Positions 36,563 to 51,485 of a stretch of DNA of 64,000 nt are shown here, piece by piece. Within the stretch, counting starts at the first letter, position 1, and every line of letters starts with the position of its first letter. The position numbers were made by a program, and so were the translations under genes. Below the pieces are notes generated by a model. That model saw only the letters and a list, made by a program, of their open reading frames with translations. It was not told the DNA's origin and made no database searches. This stretch comes from Atkinsonella hypoxylon. Lineage: Eukaryota; Ascomycota; Sordariomycetes; Hypocreales; Clavicipitaceae. Location of the stretch: positions 372,001 to 436,000 of the forward strand of contig JFHB01000005.1 in assembly GCA_000729835.1 (NCBI GenBank), in the 5' to 3' direction.

Positions 36563-37641
36563 TATGAGATGGAGAATTATCCAACCTCTTAACGCGACTT
36601 GACATGAACGAGACGCGCTGACGGCGGCTCTCGCCTACGTGGCCTGCAGCTTTCAAATGTAATTGATTCGGAGAAGTTAGTTTCTTGGATAGCGATGCAA
36701 AGTTGAGGTTGGAGCTATCGTGGTCGCACATCTATCGACAACCACGTTGATCAGTGCGTAGGTAGATGTTTTCCCAAAAGGTCATCAAAGACCAGATCGA
36801 CATTGGGATCTAGCGCGCGCTGTGAAGCCCACTCTTGGACCAGAAGCAAGACGATGAGTGGTTGGTTTAGTGGCCGGCAGCACCCAGAGGAGCGCTTCCG
36901 CCATTCACAACCCTTGAGCCGGTTCGGAATAAGGGCCTACCGTGCCAACGTGCTTATTATATCTTAAGACGGTTTGGGCTTGGGTTACCATACCAGATTC
37001 CAGAAGACGTCACGTCACCTGATACGTCTAGGCGACCCGACCGGCCTGCGGTAGCGGGCGCCTCCTGGGCCTCCTCAGCATGGCCACCTACACTGCAGCA
37101 ACATGCCTCGTCTAGATTTCAGTGATTTAGTATGAAGCAACAAAATGTTGATTTCTTCTGAAGATAATCACTCAGAAAGTCTCGGCCGCGAATGCTAGAT
37201 TCCGCAGTCCTCGTTACCTGGACTTGTCACGTGGAGGATCGTGCTTCAACTGTATCCACCCCACATGCCCAGTGGGAACCACATGACAGCAATTTTGTTG
37301 GCAAAGCATGGAAGAGCGGAAACCTTCCTATATCAGCATCCCCTCACGCAACGAGCGAGCCAGCATTACGCATAACGCGTACTAACGCACTACGTCGACA
37401 TTTCGTTGGTTAGCCTGTGATCTTGCCAGTTCAGCAGCATCACAGCTTATCTTTTGTAACAAATAGGTCATCATTGGTGTCATTTCAGTCAAGAAAGATC
37501 ACACAGCGCGCACGCTTCTGTGATTTATCCCCGCAGGTAAGCAGAGGCACTAAGCACCATCAACAGGGTATTGCAGCCGCCCATTCTGAATAATGCTACA
37601 GTCTCCTTGTAAGCTACATTTGATCCCACTTGGTCGACATT
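36563..37641. other. Divergent promoter region, ISWI / TAPR1-like
   Basis: About 1.1 kb between two outward-facing starts. It should hold both promoters. No coding signal, long repeat or RNA gene recognised. Confidence 0.55.
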
Positions 37642-38382
37642 ATGGATTCTTCTCGAGCTGTCGGCGGCCAACACACTTCCACCGGCAAGCAGAACATTTC
37701 CGTGGAAACACCGGAACAACTCCTCGATGTATTTAAAGCCGCAGCACTGTCCGTCACCAAGCTATACAAGACTTCGGCCCTCGCTGAGTCTAGAGCAAGG
37801 ACAGAAGGCTATCAAGATTGCCTAGATGACCTTCTAGCGTTCCTCAATAAGGAGAACTTAGGGCTGAAAGACGGAGAAGGTTGGTCAATCAGAAAATGGG
37901 CGACAGAGCGGCTTGACGGACGCGAGGCGAGTCAACAACAAGTCACGGAAAGTGAGGACGAAAATGAGCGAAGCGAACGAACGTCATCTCCCGAACTGAC
38001 GAGAACGAGCGTCGAGCCGCAGACACTGGCTCCCAAACGAGCAGAGTCTCCTCCTGTGCCCAATGCTGCTTCCATTCCCGAAGAACCGATGTCTATTGTC
38101 GTTCCATCACAGGATAACTTCACCTTTCAATCACCACATCCATATCCAAACATCGCGACGCTGGATCTATCAGACTCGCGACCACGTGACGTTCTGTCAG
38201 CGGGACGGGGTTCAAAGTCACGACTAAGCGGACTTAACTCGAAATCAGGCTCACGCGGAGCGGGACACTTGGGCAAAGGAGCAGGAACCAAGCGAAAATG
38301 GGACTTGGATGATTTCTTCGGTGGCTGTCTGGGAGGAAAAGACCCATTCGGCAATGGGGGAAAGAGAAGTCGCCATGCCTGA
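37642..38382 (+). CDS. Conserved nuclear protein, possibly TAPR1/HAPSTR1-like (DUF4588)
   Basis: Single exon, 246 aa, starting at the ATG at 37642. An N-terminal conserved block covers about residues 23-90: LLDVFKAAALSVTKLYKTSA, ARTEGYQDCLDDLLAFLNKE and GWSIRKWATERLDGR. The spacing resembles the C16orf72/HAPSTR1 family of stress-response proteins, but I assign this from memory with modest certainty. The rest is Ser/Pro/Glu-rich and probably disordered, ending in a basic segment (GTKRKWDLDDFFGG ... GGKRSRHA) that could be a nuclear-localisation signal. No catalytic motif. Function in fungi is not established by anything in the sequence. Confidence 0.72.
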   Translation: MDSSRAVGGQHTSTGKQNISVETPEQLLDVFKAAALSVTKLYKTSALAESRARTEGYQDCLDDLLAFLNKENLGLKDGEGWSIRKWATERLDGREASQQQVTESEDENERSERTSSPELTRTSVEPQTLAPKRAESPPVPNAASIPEEPMSIVVPSQDNFTFQSPHPYPNIATLDLSDSRPRDVLSAGRGSKSRLSGLNSKSGSRGAGHLGKGAGTKRKWDLDDFFGGCLGGKDPFGNGGKRSRHA

Positions 38383-38746
38383 TGGAATTATGTAAGCAGA
38401 GATCATGTCAAGACCAAAATCATGAAGGATAATGGTGCAACATTTCTACAGTGCATTTGAGGAGGATAGCTCATATTTGACAGCATCAAGCATGGGAGCT
38501 TGCATATGCATCGGTCGGCGTTCAAATTTGGTAGGTTGTGGGTATATGCATTGACAAGGTGTAAAGTCCCTTGGCTTCGGTGTTTTGTGTGGAATCTCCC
38601 TCTCCTCAGAATAAGAGGGCGGTGTCTCTTTTAGGGTCAATTTAATAACAACTTTTATAACATTCTCAGGCTAGCAGTAACATTACGCACTTGAATGATT
38701 CTTTACTTACAGCACATTAACAATTTAACAACCACAATGACTGCGA
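38383..38746. other. Convergent intergenic region
   Basis: Short spacer between the ends of the TAPR1-like gene (+) and the Hv1 gene (-); AT-rich from 38640 to 38740. Nothing else seen. Confidence 0.5.
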
Positions 38747-39445
38747 TTAATACTCGTGGCTAGAATGCTCCTGCGACATGATACCTAGTTGCTGCTTCAA
38801 CGCCGTGTTCTCGTGTTCCAGCTCGACCAACTGCTGTTTCATGACTTCCAACCTCTCTGTCGCGCCCAACACCACCTCTTCCGAGATCTTGGCCAGCCTC
38901 CACAATCGCAGAACGACTACAAGGGAGCCAATAGACTCGGTAAGGCCTTGAGAAGCGATGTCAATCACAAAACTCAGCACGATGATGAAAGCATCGAATA
39001 GATGAAAGCATGATGCCAGATAGCTTATTATCCGAGAAATTAGTTTTGTATTGCTAAGCAAGACATAAAGTTCTCAAATATCGTGGACGTACCTAAATCC
39101 AAATGAAAATAAGCATGCCACCAACTCAATCATGAACAAGCTACTAAGCAAAAGGCCAAGACCTTCCAAGTTACGCTCCACCTCCATGACCCATTCCTCG
39201 TCGTTCTGATGCATTTCACATGCAATGAGCTTGATGAATACATTCGCTAACAAAGCCATCACATCCAGTGCAACAATGAACATGACAAGGAAATGCTTCT
39301 TTCGAGAAGACAGCAGGACCCGACCACGATGACGAACATGTTGGAATCGACGAATCAGGCGGCGGGTTGCGTCTGGCCCAGAAGGTGATGGAGGATCGTG
39401 CTGCTGTTGTGAAGACAGGAGGGGAGCAATGCTTGGGTCGGACAT
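38747..39445 (-). CDS. hv1: Voltage-gated proton channel, Hv1 family
   Basis: Four-helix voltage-sensor protein that conducts H+ out of the cell; in other fungi such channels are studied for pH and NADPH-oxidase-linked functions. Two exons, 39093-39445 and 38747-39023, with a 69-nt intron (ACTAAT branch); 209 aa. S1 is HFLVMFIVALDVMALLANVF with the selectivity Asp at residue 61 (human D112 position). S2 carries FMIEL (Glu107), S3 is FDAFIIVLSFVIDI (Asp128). S4 is VVVLRLWRLAKI, so the three sensing positions are Arg157, Arg160 and Lys163 rather than three Arg. A C-terminal coiled coil (ERLEVMKQQLVELEHENTAL) suggests dimerisation. No pore helices S5-S6 follow, which excludes K/Na/Ca channels. 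Confidence 0.9.
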
Positions 39446-41252
39446 TGTCGAGACGAGGTGATGTTGGCGATGTCTTCTTGGTCGTAGTGGTGGGGGTTTC
39501 AGCTCAACATGCTATGGGCCTACGAGGCGAGAACCCATATATGTCCATCAGGAAAGTGACCTGAAAAGAAGACGGTTCAGTAAAGAAGCGCAGATAGCGA
39601 AGCACAAGACTCCGGTGTCTGTTCGGGTTATAGAAACGAAACGAAACGAGCCAGGGCGACTTGTTGGAGGCGGCCCCGCCTGCGGCTAGAGGAAGACTAT
39701 CTATACCATCGCGATCACGTTCACGTTGACCAAGGGTTTCCCTTGCATCTCATTCACGGATGAGACGGAAGTTCTGATCAATTCCTTGTATTTGGCATTC
39801 GTGGTTCGGAGACGTAGTGCAAGCTGACAAGTATTTGGCTAGATACAGGATTGCTGAAACAGTTGGTATAATTACGCAAAACTTTGTCTCGTTCAGCACT
39901 GGCCTTGATAAGAGTTTCTATGGGACGACTGGGCTGACATGATGATGTCAAGTTAGCATAGTGTAGGGTGCCGCGTGAGCCTCGGATTCAGATCCTTCCC
40001 CGCCAATAGGGCGATCTCCTTGAGGACCGTAAGGCTCCAATCAAATTCATCGCTGTAAGCGGTACATCTTCTTGCATACTCAATTGTACTATAACACAAG
40101 TACTAACAATAGTCTAAGTTACAAACAGAAACATCGCACGTCTCACAACCCTACTGGCTTTAAGGTGCCTCTGCCCGTTAATTAAGGGCATTATTAGAGA
40201 GGCCTTCAACGGCCTTCTAAGACCTCTGCAGCTGTAGCTCGCGATGCATCGCAACGGTCGAATTTTAGGTGTTCCTGGAATCGTTGTGGCTACTCCATTA
40301 TCGTTAGTAGTAGCCTAAATGCGTTATACAGAGGTTTAGCGTGTAATGTTTTTGAAGGTTGCCCCAGGTCACTCAGAATGCCCCTAAACACCGGCAATAA
40401 AAAGTGGGTCCGCCATGTACCTGGAGCCTTACGGTCCTCCAGGAGACAGGGAAACGTTTCGACGGGCATCATTGAAATGTCTGGTCGAAACCAGGTCGTA
40501 GAGAAAGTAGAGGAGACTCTAGACTCTGTTGACGCACATGCTGCAGACGCCCGTCAGCAGCGTCTTTTCCCCACAGAGCCTCCAAGCAAGCAAGCAGGGG
40601 GGGCAGTGCCTGTTATAGTACCAGAGTACCAGACACACACCAAACATGTATGCAGGATAAACTCCGGACCCATCTCCTCCCACCAGGCCCTTCCCTTGTA
40701 AGCTCGAGGCCGCGCGCCACCGCGGCATAATTACACGAGTCTGGTGCTCTGTAAACTTTTGAACATTTGATCCGCGAAGCTTCTCCCGGACCGTTGGCGA
40801 CGACGTAGATTTCTCTGCCAACCTTCAAACACCCATCTCCTCTAATCTGTCCGCAAAGTCTTTCTTGACTCAGGACTCGTGGCGACCTTGTATATCGCAA
40901 CATTCTAGGTATTGGTGCCACTAGACAGTTGTCATTCGTGAGTTGTCTCCCTCTGCACAAACATCAATCTCAATTTGATGCGCCTCAATCTTGGTGCAAC
41001 GAGAAAAAATCTCCCATCTCTTCTTCTTGTTTTTCTGGGCCGCCCGTCAGCACCGCGCTTCTCGCAAGCTTGGACTCCCCCTATCGGGCAGGTCATTGTC
41101 CTGCGCAAAAGGTCAAAGCAATAACCAAAGTTCAGCCCGCTTCTGCGAGACAAAAAGCTCTTCCTCTCATGAGTTCATTCTGACTGACTATCTAAACTCC
41201 TAGGTCCGACACCTCATCGACTTCCCCGCTGGTACATCAACAGATATCAACC
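39446..41252. other. Divergent region between Hv1 and Pab2-like genes
   Basis: 1.8 kb between outward-facing starts. Near 40160-40330 the composition changes and short hairpins appear, including the 12-bp palindrome GCGATGCATCGC at 40241-40252 and TGCCC/GGGCA arms at about 40171-40190. This may be an old repeat fragment. The segment before 41253 is probably the Pab2-like 5' UTR and promoter. Confidence 0.45.
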
Positions 41253-42069
41253 ATGTCAGACTCCAACCAGGCCGGAGAGAAGCCCGTCGCAAAGACTGCG
41301 GAGCAGGAGCCCGAGACCGACATGACGGCGGCTGAAGAGGTGGGTTTCTGATTCTCGTGCAGAGAGCATGTCGCACACAGACATGAGGGCAAGCGAGAGG
41401 AGAAGAGAACGTATTGAGCAGGAGCACACATGAACAAGAGGAAAGAGAAAAAAAGAAACTGACTGTGTGTGTTGCTCCCCTTTAGGAAGAGATTACAGCC
41501 ATGAAGCGCCGTGTGGCAGAAATGGAAGAGGAGGCCAAAAAGCTCCGAGAAATGCAGGCTACTTTGGAGCAGCAGTCAGCCGACCTGGCGGATGACAAGG
41601 AGTCCATTGATGCACGAAGCATCTTTGTTGGAAACGTCGATTACTCTGCTTCGCCTGAGGAGATACAGGCTCACTTTCAGAGCTGTGGTTCTATCAACCG
41701 TGTTACGATCCTCTTGGATAAGTTCACTGGCCAACCAAAGGGGTACGTTTTGCAGGCTTTTGAAGACATTTTCTGATGAGATTCGTTTCCAATGAGCTTA
41801 CGAACTGACTCTCGGAATCTAGCTACGCCTACGTCGAGTTCACAGAGCCCACTTTGGTCGCACAGGCCCTCGTCCTGAACGAGAGTGTTTTCAAGGGCCG
41901 CAACATCAAAGTTACACCAAAGCGAACCAACGTCCCTGGTATGAGCCGGGGTCGTGGCCGCGGCGGTTTCCGCGGCGGCAGAGGCTCCTTTGGACGCGGT
42001 GGTTTTCCACGAGGGGGCTACCGTGGGGGGTGGAGAGGTCGCGGTCGGGGATCTCACGCGCCTTACTAG
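41253..42069 (+). CDS. PAB2: Poly(A)-binding protein 2 (PABPN1/Pab2 type)
   Basis: Nuclear poly(A)-binding RRM protein acting in RNA decay and polyadenylation (S. pombe Pab2, human PABPN1). Three exons: 41253-41339, 41486-41742 and 41823-42069; introns 146 and 80 nt; 196 aa. Order: acidic N-terminus, coiled coil ([20 protein letters not shown]), one RRM with RNP2 SIFVGNVDY and RNP1 spanning the second intron (KGYAYVEF), then an Arg/Gly tail ([18 protein letters not shown]) expected to be arginine-methylated. Order and length match Pab2 closely. Confidence 0.93.
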
Positions 42070-43561
42070 GAGCAGGGAAGCGAGTCGTTTTCGGCAACGG
42101 CACCTGAGCCCTACTAATTCGGTCACTCCGAACATGAGAATCAGATTGTAGGATGGGCAGAGGCGGGGCATTGAAGTGGTTCCTGACAGTGAAGAAGATG
42201 GAGAATAAAACTGAGCACGGAAACGAAAACATTTTGATACCATGGCATGCACCACCGAATAGTTGCGGAGGGATGGGGTTGTAAAACAGACAAATAAGGG
42301 CTTGCGATTCATGCAAGGAAGCACAACAGAAAAGAAGGTCAGGCCGTTTCAGAAAGTGCAGCTGCGAAATCAAGGGCAACGATGGCAATGGCTTGGAGTT
42401 TTTGGGTCCGACAAAGGTTTAATGGTAGATTTGCTAGATTTGCTACTTTGGCTGATATGCGTTCCATAATGCTGCATTATACTCGACCTTTGACGTCGGT
42501 ATGGCTATGCTTTGGTTTCCTGCTCTGGTTTTCTCCCGTAATCGTCAGTAGATTATCCATTGAAGGGGAAGGCCGAGTGCTATCAACTTACGTCCAAAGC
42601 CAGCCCTGATACAAAAAGCCAACGGAGACAGAAAACCAACCTCTCTCTAATGGGACCAGATTTACAATTAGATGGCCAGTTGTAAACGAAATTTGTGGAA
42701 TTACAATATGATCATTCGCCGGACTTCGTTGCAGGTCTCATAGCTTCACAAATACCGTAACAAAGTATCAAATTCGTATCCAGACTAGGATGCCGACAAA
42801 ACCGGCTAGCTTAGGGACTAGTATATCGACATTATTCTCTTCTCACTGTGTACAACCACATCGCATTCGAATGAAGTGAAAATGTAGTGTTTCCTGACTA
42901 CTGTTGTCAGATGAAAGCTCTTTCGTTTAGACTTCTAAGTAATGCGGTAAACACGACATCAACATCGTAGTTACAACCACGCATAGCCACTCAACACAAT
43001 GTAAGCGCGGAAATCCGAGCACAACATACGATAAGCATGACCGGTATGTCGGAGATTAGCAATTAACCGAGTAGAAGTGTAACCCACTCACCCAGCCATC
43101 CACATCGCGATCAACGCCGTCATTGGAGAGCTCGATATTTAAGTCTTGAAGGTTTTTGAAGCGGTCGGATGGGCGTTTCATGCCATGGCACCCTAAAGAA
43201 AGCTAAACTTCGGGGAGGCGCGACCGGCGCCGACTGACAGCGAATCCCGACCTCACGTCAGCATGCCAAAGCCGAGTATCTTGTTTGTGCAACGAAGTCA
43301 ATCATCGTGTCTCGTAAATCCGTCTATCTCCTCCGGCCTCGAGCAAGTATAAAGCCAACAAAGTACACCAAATAACGGGACATCAGAAACAAGAACCACG
43401 CAGTCAGCATTCAACTATCCCTCCAAATTTTATTTTTTTTTTCAATATAGAAATATTCCAGGTCGTTTAACTTATTGTCTTGAAACTTACTGAAGGCAGT
43501 CGACCCTGGCATCACTACAAGCATACATATAATCAACATACACGCAATTTCAGTCTTCAAA
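42070..43561. other. Intergenic region before the O-methyltransferase
   Basis: Holds the 3' UTR of the Pab2-like gene and the promoter of the O-methyltransferase. T-run at about 43432-43442. No recognisable gene. Confidence 0.5.
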
Positions 43562-44221
43562 ATGTTCCCTAGTTCCGCAGCCGAGACAAAAAGACTCCTC
43601 GCTCTCTTTGAGAGTTTTGCTGAGGAGCGTCTGATTCACTCGGACCAAGATCTGGAAAACGCGCTCGTCAACTCCAAAGCCAAGGGCCTCCCTAGCATCG
43701 CTATTACCGCGGGTCAAGGCCAGCATCTCTCTATCCTCTGCCAGCTCATCAACGCAAAGAGAGTTCTTGAGATCGGCACCTTGGGTGGCTATTCCACCAT
43801 GTGGTTTGCCAAAGCCGGTGCCAAAGTCACTAGCATTGAGATTAAAAAGGAGCACCGAGACGTGGCCCTCGAGAACCTGCATGCCGCGGGGCTTGACGCC
43901 AATATTGTTCTGGGTGCCGCGTTGGATGTGCTCCCCAGATTGGCAGATGCAGGCGAGAAGTTCGACTTGGTCTTTATAGATGCGTCGTGGGGAGAACAAT
44001 GGGAGTACTTTGACTGGGCGGTCAAGATGACGAGGAAAGGTGGCGCCATCGTCGTGGATAATGTGGTGGCGAGTATGCTGAAGGATGGCGAGGAGAAAGC
44101 TACTGGTGAAGAGTCGCTGGTGGCGCGGGTGGGCAGAGACTCAAGGGTCAGGGCCACCCTTGTGCCTACAAATAAAAAAGATAGGTTTGTTGATGGTTTG
44201 CTGTTGGCTGTTGTGCTTTAA
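43562..44221 (+). CDS. SAM-dependent O-methyltransferase, family 3 (CCoAOMT-like)
   Basis: Class I methyltransferase of the small caffeoyl-CoA/catechol O-methyltransferase-like group. Single exon, 219 aa, complete. The SAM motif is VLEIGTLGGYSTMWFA, followed by the acidic ribose-binding SIEI, VFIDASWG in the metal/SAM region, and GGAIVVDNV after it. No transmembrane segment or signal peptide. Substrate cannot be read from the sequence; members act on catechol-type phenolics. Its neighbours are housekeeping genes, so there is no sign of a biosynthetic cluster. Confidence 0.9.
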   Translation: MFPSSAAETKRLLALFESFAEERLIHSDQDLENALVNSKAKGLPSIAITAGQGQHLSILCQLINAKRVLEIGTLGGYSTMWFAKAGAKVTSIEIKKEHRDVALENLHAAGLDANIVLGAALDVLPRLADAGEKFDLVFIDASWGEQWEYFDWAVKMTRKGGAIVVDNVVASMLKDGEEKATGEESLVARVGRDSRVRATLVPTNKKDRFVDGLLLAVVL

Positions 44222-46480
44222 AGATGGTTTATCGAATCATTGGCTCTGGAACAGACGTCCTTATCTGAGCAGGATATATGAAGTTTACTGGGACTGAGCC
44301 ACACATTTACATTGGGATGTTAGCAATTGCTATATAGTAGTCTAGTAGTAGTGCAGCTAGTACATGAACAGCTAAGACTTGATTGCATGTAAAAGAAGGT
44401 GCTTATGCCTGTGTGTAAAGTTACCGGTAGTTTTGGAACAATATAAGGGGCAAGGCCTGCTGATGTGATGTGAAAGGGACTATAGAAGGGGCTGCTTCGC
44501 GACAAAGCAATTGGTGTTATAGAAGGGGCTGCTTAGTGACAAAGCAATTGGTGTTATTGCAGAAGGGCGGCTTGCGTGATGTTTGGTGTTTTGCAGCGTT
44601 ACAAAGTGATGAGGATCGCAGTGCAAATCGCTACGCGTCAAATTTCGGAAGTGACTGTATATAGAAATTGACAAGGTGGACCTACCTTCGGTACCTACCT
44701 AATGAAGGTGGGGAATGAATACATGTACTTTTTTCCGTCTTTGGTTTAGTTCCTGCGGCGCATCCATTTTCGCGCTACAGACGAGGCATTGACAACCTTG
44801 GAAGTAACAACCCTGGACGTGACCACTATTCGCCCTGCTACAGAGGCCGTCTCGGGTGCCTTCTCCAGATGCATGGGTGTGGTGGTCAGGGAAATGACCA
44901 ATTCTATTGAGCTGTGCCAAGGTTTGCATCGAGATAAGCCCGCGTGCATCACTATTCGCGCGTTATCGCTCCAAGCTGCTTGACGGACGAGGTGTGTCGA
45001 GTTCATCCAGGGATTTGCCTAAAAGGAGCAGTAATTCTTAATCCTCTAGTCCGTACATGATGCTCTCCCTACATTTCTCTGGTGCCCACGAGACTACACT
45101 TTCGTACCGACGGGGTAACAACCCAACGAAATACATCACATGTAGGTACTTTTCATCGCTGGTGACTTGTACAAGACATCTGGTAGGTACCTATATTATA
45201 AGTCTAACAACCGCACCAAAACCGCATCGGCACGAAAGTGTAGCCTTATCGGCATTGAAGAGACAGGATCTATTATGTAATTTGAACGCCCTGCGGGCAA
45301 GAACGACCCAAGCCTCTTATCAGACATGAAAGATGTCTTTCTCAGTGGGCTCCGCCTCCTAGAATCGAAACTCTAGGCTCTGGGTTTCAGTAACCTGGTT
45401 CTTGCAGCGGGAGGCGTCTCCCTGCGGCTTTATTATGGCACCATGGCATCTGCAGGCACAATAGTGTGGATTGATGATGAAATGCCTTGCGTATTGAAAG
45501 TGTGTTTGAAATCTATCTCTGCCGGCTCACATTTTTTTTTCTTTTTTTCTTTTTATTTAGTTTATATATATATTAAAAATATCGAAAAACCTTCCGAGTT
45601 TTCTTCCTTCTTTACTTTTGTTGTTGTTTTTGTCAGCCACCTGTGCCCCTCTTAACTCTTGTCTCGTACAGTCAGTCAGTTCCATCGCCCTCCATCTCCC
45701 CACCTCGGACGCCCCGCCAATGCGTCTGCCCCATCACGTGCGGCTTCTGGCTTGGCTTGGCTATGTCTGTTTCAAATTAAAATCCCAGTATCAACTTGAC
45801 AGCTTCTTTCATCTCTTTCGAGTCTTGTCCCATTCGATCCTCAAGCATGCGCCCCGCCCCCTTAAGGTAGGCATCGACCTGGGCAGCCCGAATATCGCAC
45901 CCCGTTGTTGCCGAGTCTTGTGTTAGACCTGTATCTCACGGCTCCTCCAGGCTGGCTGGGCCTTTTCTCCGGTCCAACTACGTCGGAGAGAGAAGTGGGG
46001 GCGGAGCCGTGCAGTTGCTACTCCGCCAGCTCGGCCACTAGACACTGACAGACTTCTTCGCCAGACTCTACTTCACTCAGCACCAGTAGTCCCAGTGCCA
46101 CTCGTGCCACCAGACTTGTTAAGGATAGGACAGCGTGCCGGTCACTCACTGTCCCCACCCATGACTTGCTGCAGCAGCAACATCCAGCTGGTAACCACGG
46201 GCGCCCGTGGTTGGCATGGTGCTATTTGCGTCTGCCGCGCTGCACTGCCTCAAACCTCGCACGCTGCTCTTCACAACGCAGAGTCGTCGCCACTTGGACC
46301 GTCGACGCCGTCATAACCGTCATAACCCAATCACTTATCCCCTGTGAGATCCTGTCCTTTGCGTCCTGGCTTCGTCTCCTCCTGTGAATTGCATCAGCAA
46401 TTCCTTTCTGTGTCACGCTGTCGGACGGTCCTGCTCCGCTTCAACTCTCCGGGCCGCCCATCGCTGCTGCGATCACGACC
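44222..46480. other. 2.3-kb gene-free region upstream of Rsp5
   Basis: Contains the tandem duplication at 44481-44554, TACCTA/TAGGTA words near 44685-44700 and 45140-45195, and T-rich runs at 45530-45560. A minus-strand frame at 44746-45006 has no recognisable feature. The last 500-700 bases should be the ubiquitin-ligase promoter and 5' UTR. Confidence 0.5.
44481..44554. repeat. 37-bp tandem duplication
   Basis: Two adjacent copies beginning TATAGAAGGGGCTGCTT and ending CAAAGCAATTGGTGT. They differ only in the middle (CGCG versus AGTG). A degraded third beginning (GCAGAAGGGCGGCTTGCG) follows. Recent local duplication; no function visible. Confidence 0.9.
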
Positions 46481-49482
<3,002 letters not shown>

Positions 49483-50601
49483 GATGGATATATTGTTTGT
49501 TGAGAGGAAGGATCTGTTGTGAACCAGGGATATGAATACTGGTTCAAACCCGCGGCTGCATCTCCATCGAGATGTATGATGTATCTTTTCCTATCGTCAC
49601 CTACTTCCCGTTCCTCCTTGTTTCAACTCGCACTTTCCTATCTTCACCCTAACAGTCTTTCAGGTGCACAGCATTCTTTTTGGGTATATGAAATTTTTTT
49701 TTTTTTTTCAAGGGTCTCAGGTCAGGCCAGTCGTCTTTGAAAACAAAGGAAGACAGTCGACAAGAGATCAATACGGCGTCGGCGGATTGTCAAATCTTTG
49801 GGGGATTATGCAGTCACAACACTATCAAGCGAACTTTATATCCGTTAACGGATGAGATGGGGAAAAAATATTGCATTCAGTTTACTCGTTGTAATGTCTT
49901 GATGCGCTACCTCATATTTTGTCCTTGGGCTGCTACGATATCGACAACTTCGGTGTATGTGGAGTCCTGTTACTGGCTGGTTACCACGTGGTGAATTTGA
50001 ATATCTCCATGTGGCAAATGGCAGCCTATGAGATACTGTTCAGAGGACATCATGGTGAAGGGTGAGCAGCTATCCCTAAGTGCAGACAGTTATCTTGATA
50101 TTAGTATGGTGTGGCATTTAGTGCTGGAAGCCATCATGCTTGGTAAAAACGATATGTGCATTAAATTGCCAAGCTGAACGGGCAATATGACATTCATTTT
50201 GCCACACCAGTTGCTGTGCTGAGTGACATTTGAACTTCATCCTGGCCCTGGCCAACGATATATACAAATTCAATACGAGTCACATCAGATTTTTAGCTAC
50301 GGGAGAAGTATCACGCAGGGTCGTCGATTCTGTTATACAGCGACTATATTTGCAAGGGTCTAACTGTTTTTCCTGTACCCGTCCAGTCTTCAAGTGTACA
50401 TGGTCACGTACAAAAGAAAATATAATGAAAATACTAGTAAAAATGGTGTTGTGCACCAAGGAACCCTTTGGCGTTCCACCAATTCAACATCCACGTGTGT
50501 TGAGCTCTTGTGCATCCTCTGCATTCATTGACGTTCTACTGGTTACACTTGCGTTCTGCGTCACCGCAGTCCCATCCCCAGGCCCCCCTTGCATTTCTTC
50601 T
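49483..50601. other. Convergent intergenic region
   Basis: Between Rsp5 (+) and NUKM (-). A T-run lies at about 49687-49699. Forward frames reaching into 50230-51015 are antisense to NUKM. No other gene recognised. Confidence 0.55.
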
Positions 50602-51485
50602 TTACCGCCTGTACCACATGCGCGTGATCTTTGTGTTGCGCATCTTCCTCTGCAGCTGAAAGATGCCGTACATGAGAGCCTCACTCGTCGGCGGGCAGCC
50701 GGGGACGTAGATATCGACGGGGACGATTCGGTCACAGCCCCTGACGACGCTATAGCTATAGTGGTAGTAGCCGCCGCCGTTGGCACAGCTGCCCATGGAG
50801 ATGACCCATCGAGGATCGGGCATCTGGTCGTAGACCTGGCGCAGGGCGGGAGCCATCTTGTTGGTGAGGGTGCCCGCAACAATCATGACGTCGGACTGAC
50901 GAGGGGAAGCACGGAAAATGATTCCCAGACGATCTTGATCGTATCGCGGGGTAGACAGGTGCATCATTTCGACGGCGCAGCAGGCCAGACCAAAGGTCAT
51001 GGGCCAGAGAGATGATTGGCGAGCCCAGTTGGTGATGACGTCGAGAGTGGTCCTGTAGGGTTCAAAAACATAAGTCAGGTTGGAGGGCGTTCATGGCTGG
51101 TGTCAAAGGAAGGAGAGCAAGCGTTTTGGGAAAGACGTACAGTGCGTATTGGATAACGCCCTTGGTGCCCTCTTCGCTAGGCAGGGGAACCTCTTTGCGA
51201 GGCTTGGCAAGTGATGAGCCGGCGCCGTGGGGGACTAGGGAGGAGGCATCGCGGCGGTAGATGATGGGAAGGGAGGCGGCTGCTCGGAAGGGGATCGAAG
51301 CGGTCGTTGGCTTGACTGATGGGCGATGAAAGCATTAGTACGAGACATCGAGAGTGTCCAGAGTATGTCACTGCGGTGTATATCTCCGATGATCGCCTTG
51401 GAGGCGAAAAAGGTTGGCTTCGGCGCCACGACGAAAACGTACCTCGCAGGGCCATTGAGGCCGCGGATCGTGATGACGAGAGCAT
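50602..51485 (-). CDS. NDUFS7: NADH:ubiquinone oxidoreductase PSST/NUKM subunit (NDUFS7)
   Basis: Complex I subunit that holds the terminal Fe-S cluster N2 and helps form the quinone site in the mitochondrial inner membrane. Three exons: 51443-51485, 51141-51315 and 50602-51052; introns 127 and 88 nt; 222 aa. The N-terminus ([14 protein letters not shown]...[19 protein letters not shown]) is a basic Ser/Ala-rich mitochondrial presequence. Cluster ligands are in [23 protein letters not shown] and VPGCPPT. The end TRMWYRR is typical of the family. The start was chosen by continuity through intron 1; an upstream in-frame extension is possible but unnecessary. Confidence 0.96.

Noticed and set aside
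28563..44221. Possible secondary-metabolite cluster (P450 relic, O-methyltransferase, PF11951 regulator in the same window)
   Set aside because: The P450 is dead, the genes are 15-28 kb apart, separated by housekeeping genes, and no polyketide, peptide or terpene backbone enzyme is present.
44746..45006. 86-codon minus-strand frame
   Set aside because: No motif, no conserved-looking text, no splice partners.
50230..51015. 261-codon forward open frame
   Set aside because: It is antisense to the NUKM/PSST gene, whose minus-strand frame carries all the Fe-S motifs and clean introns.
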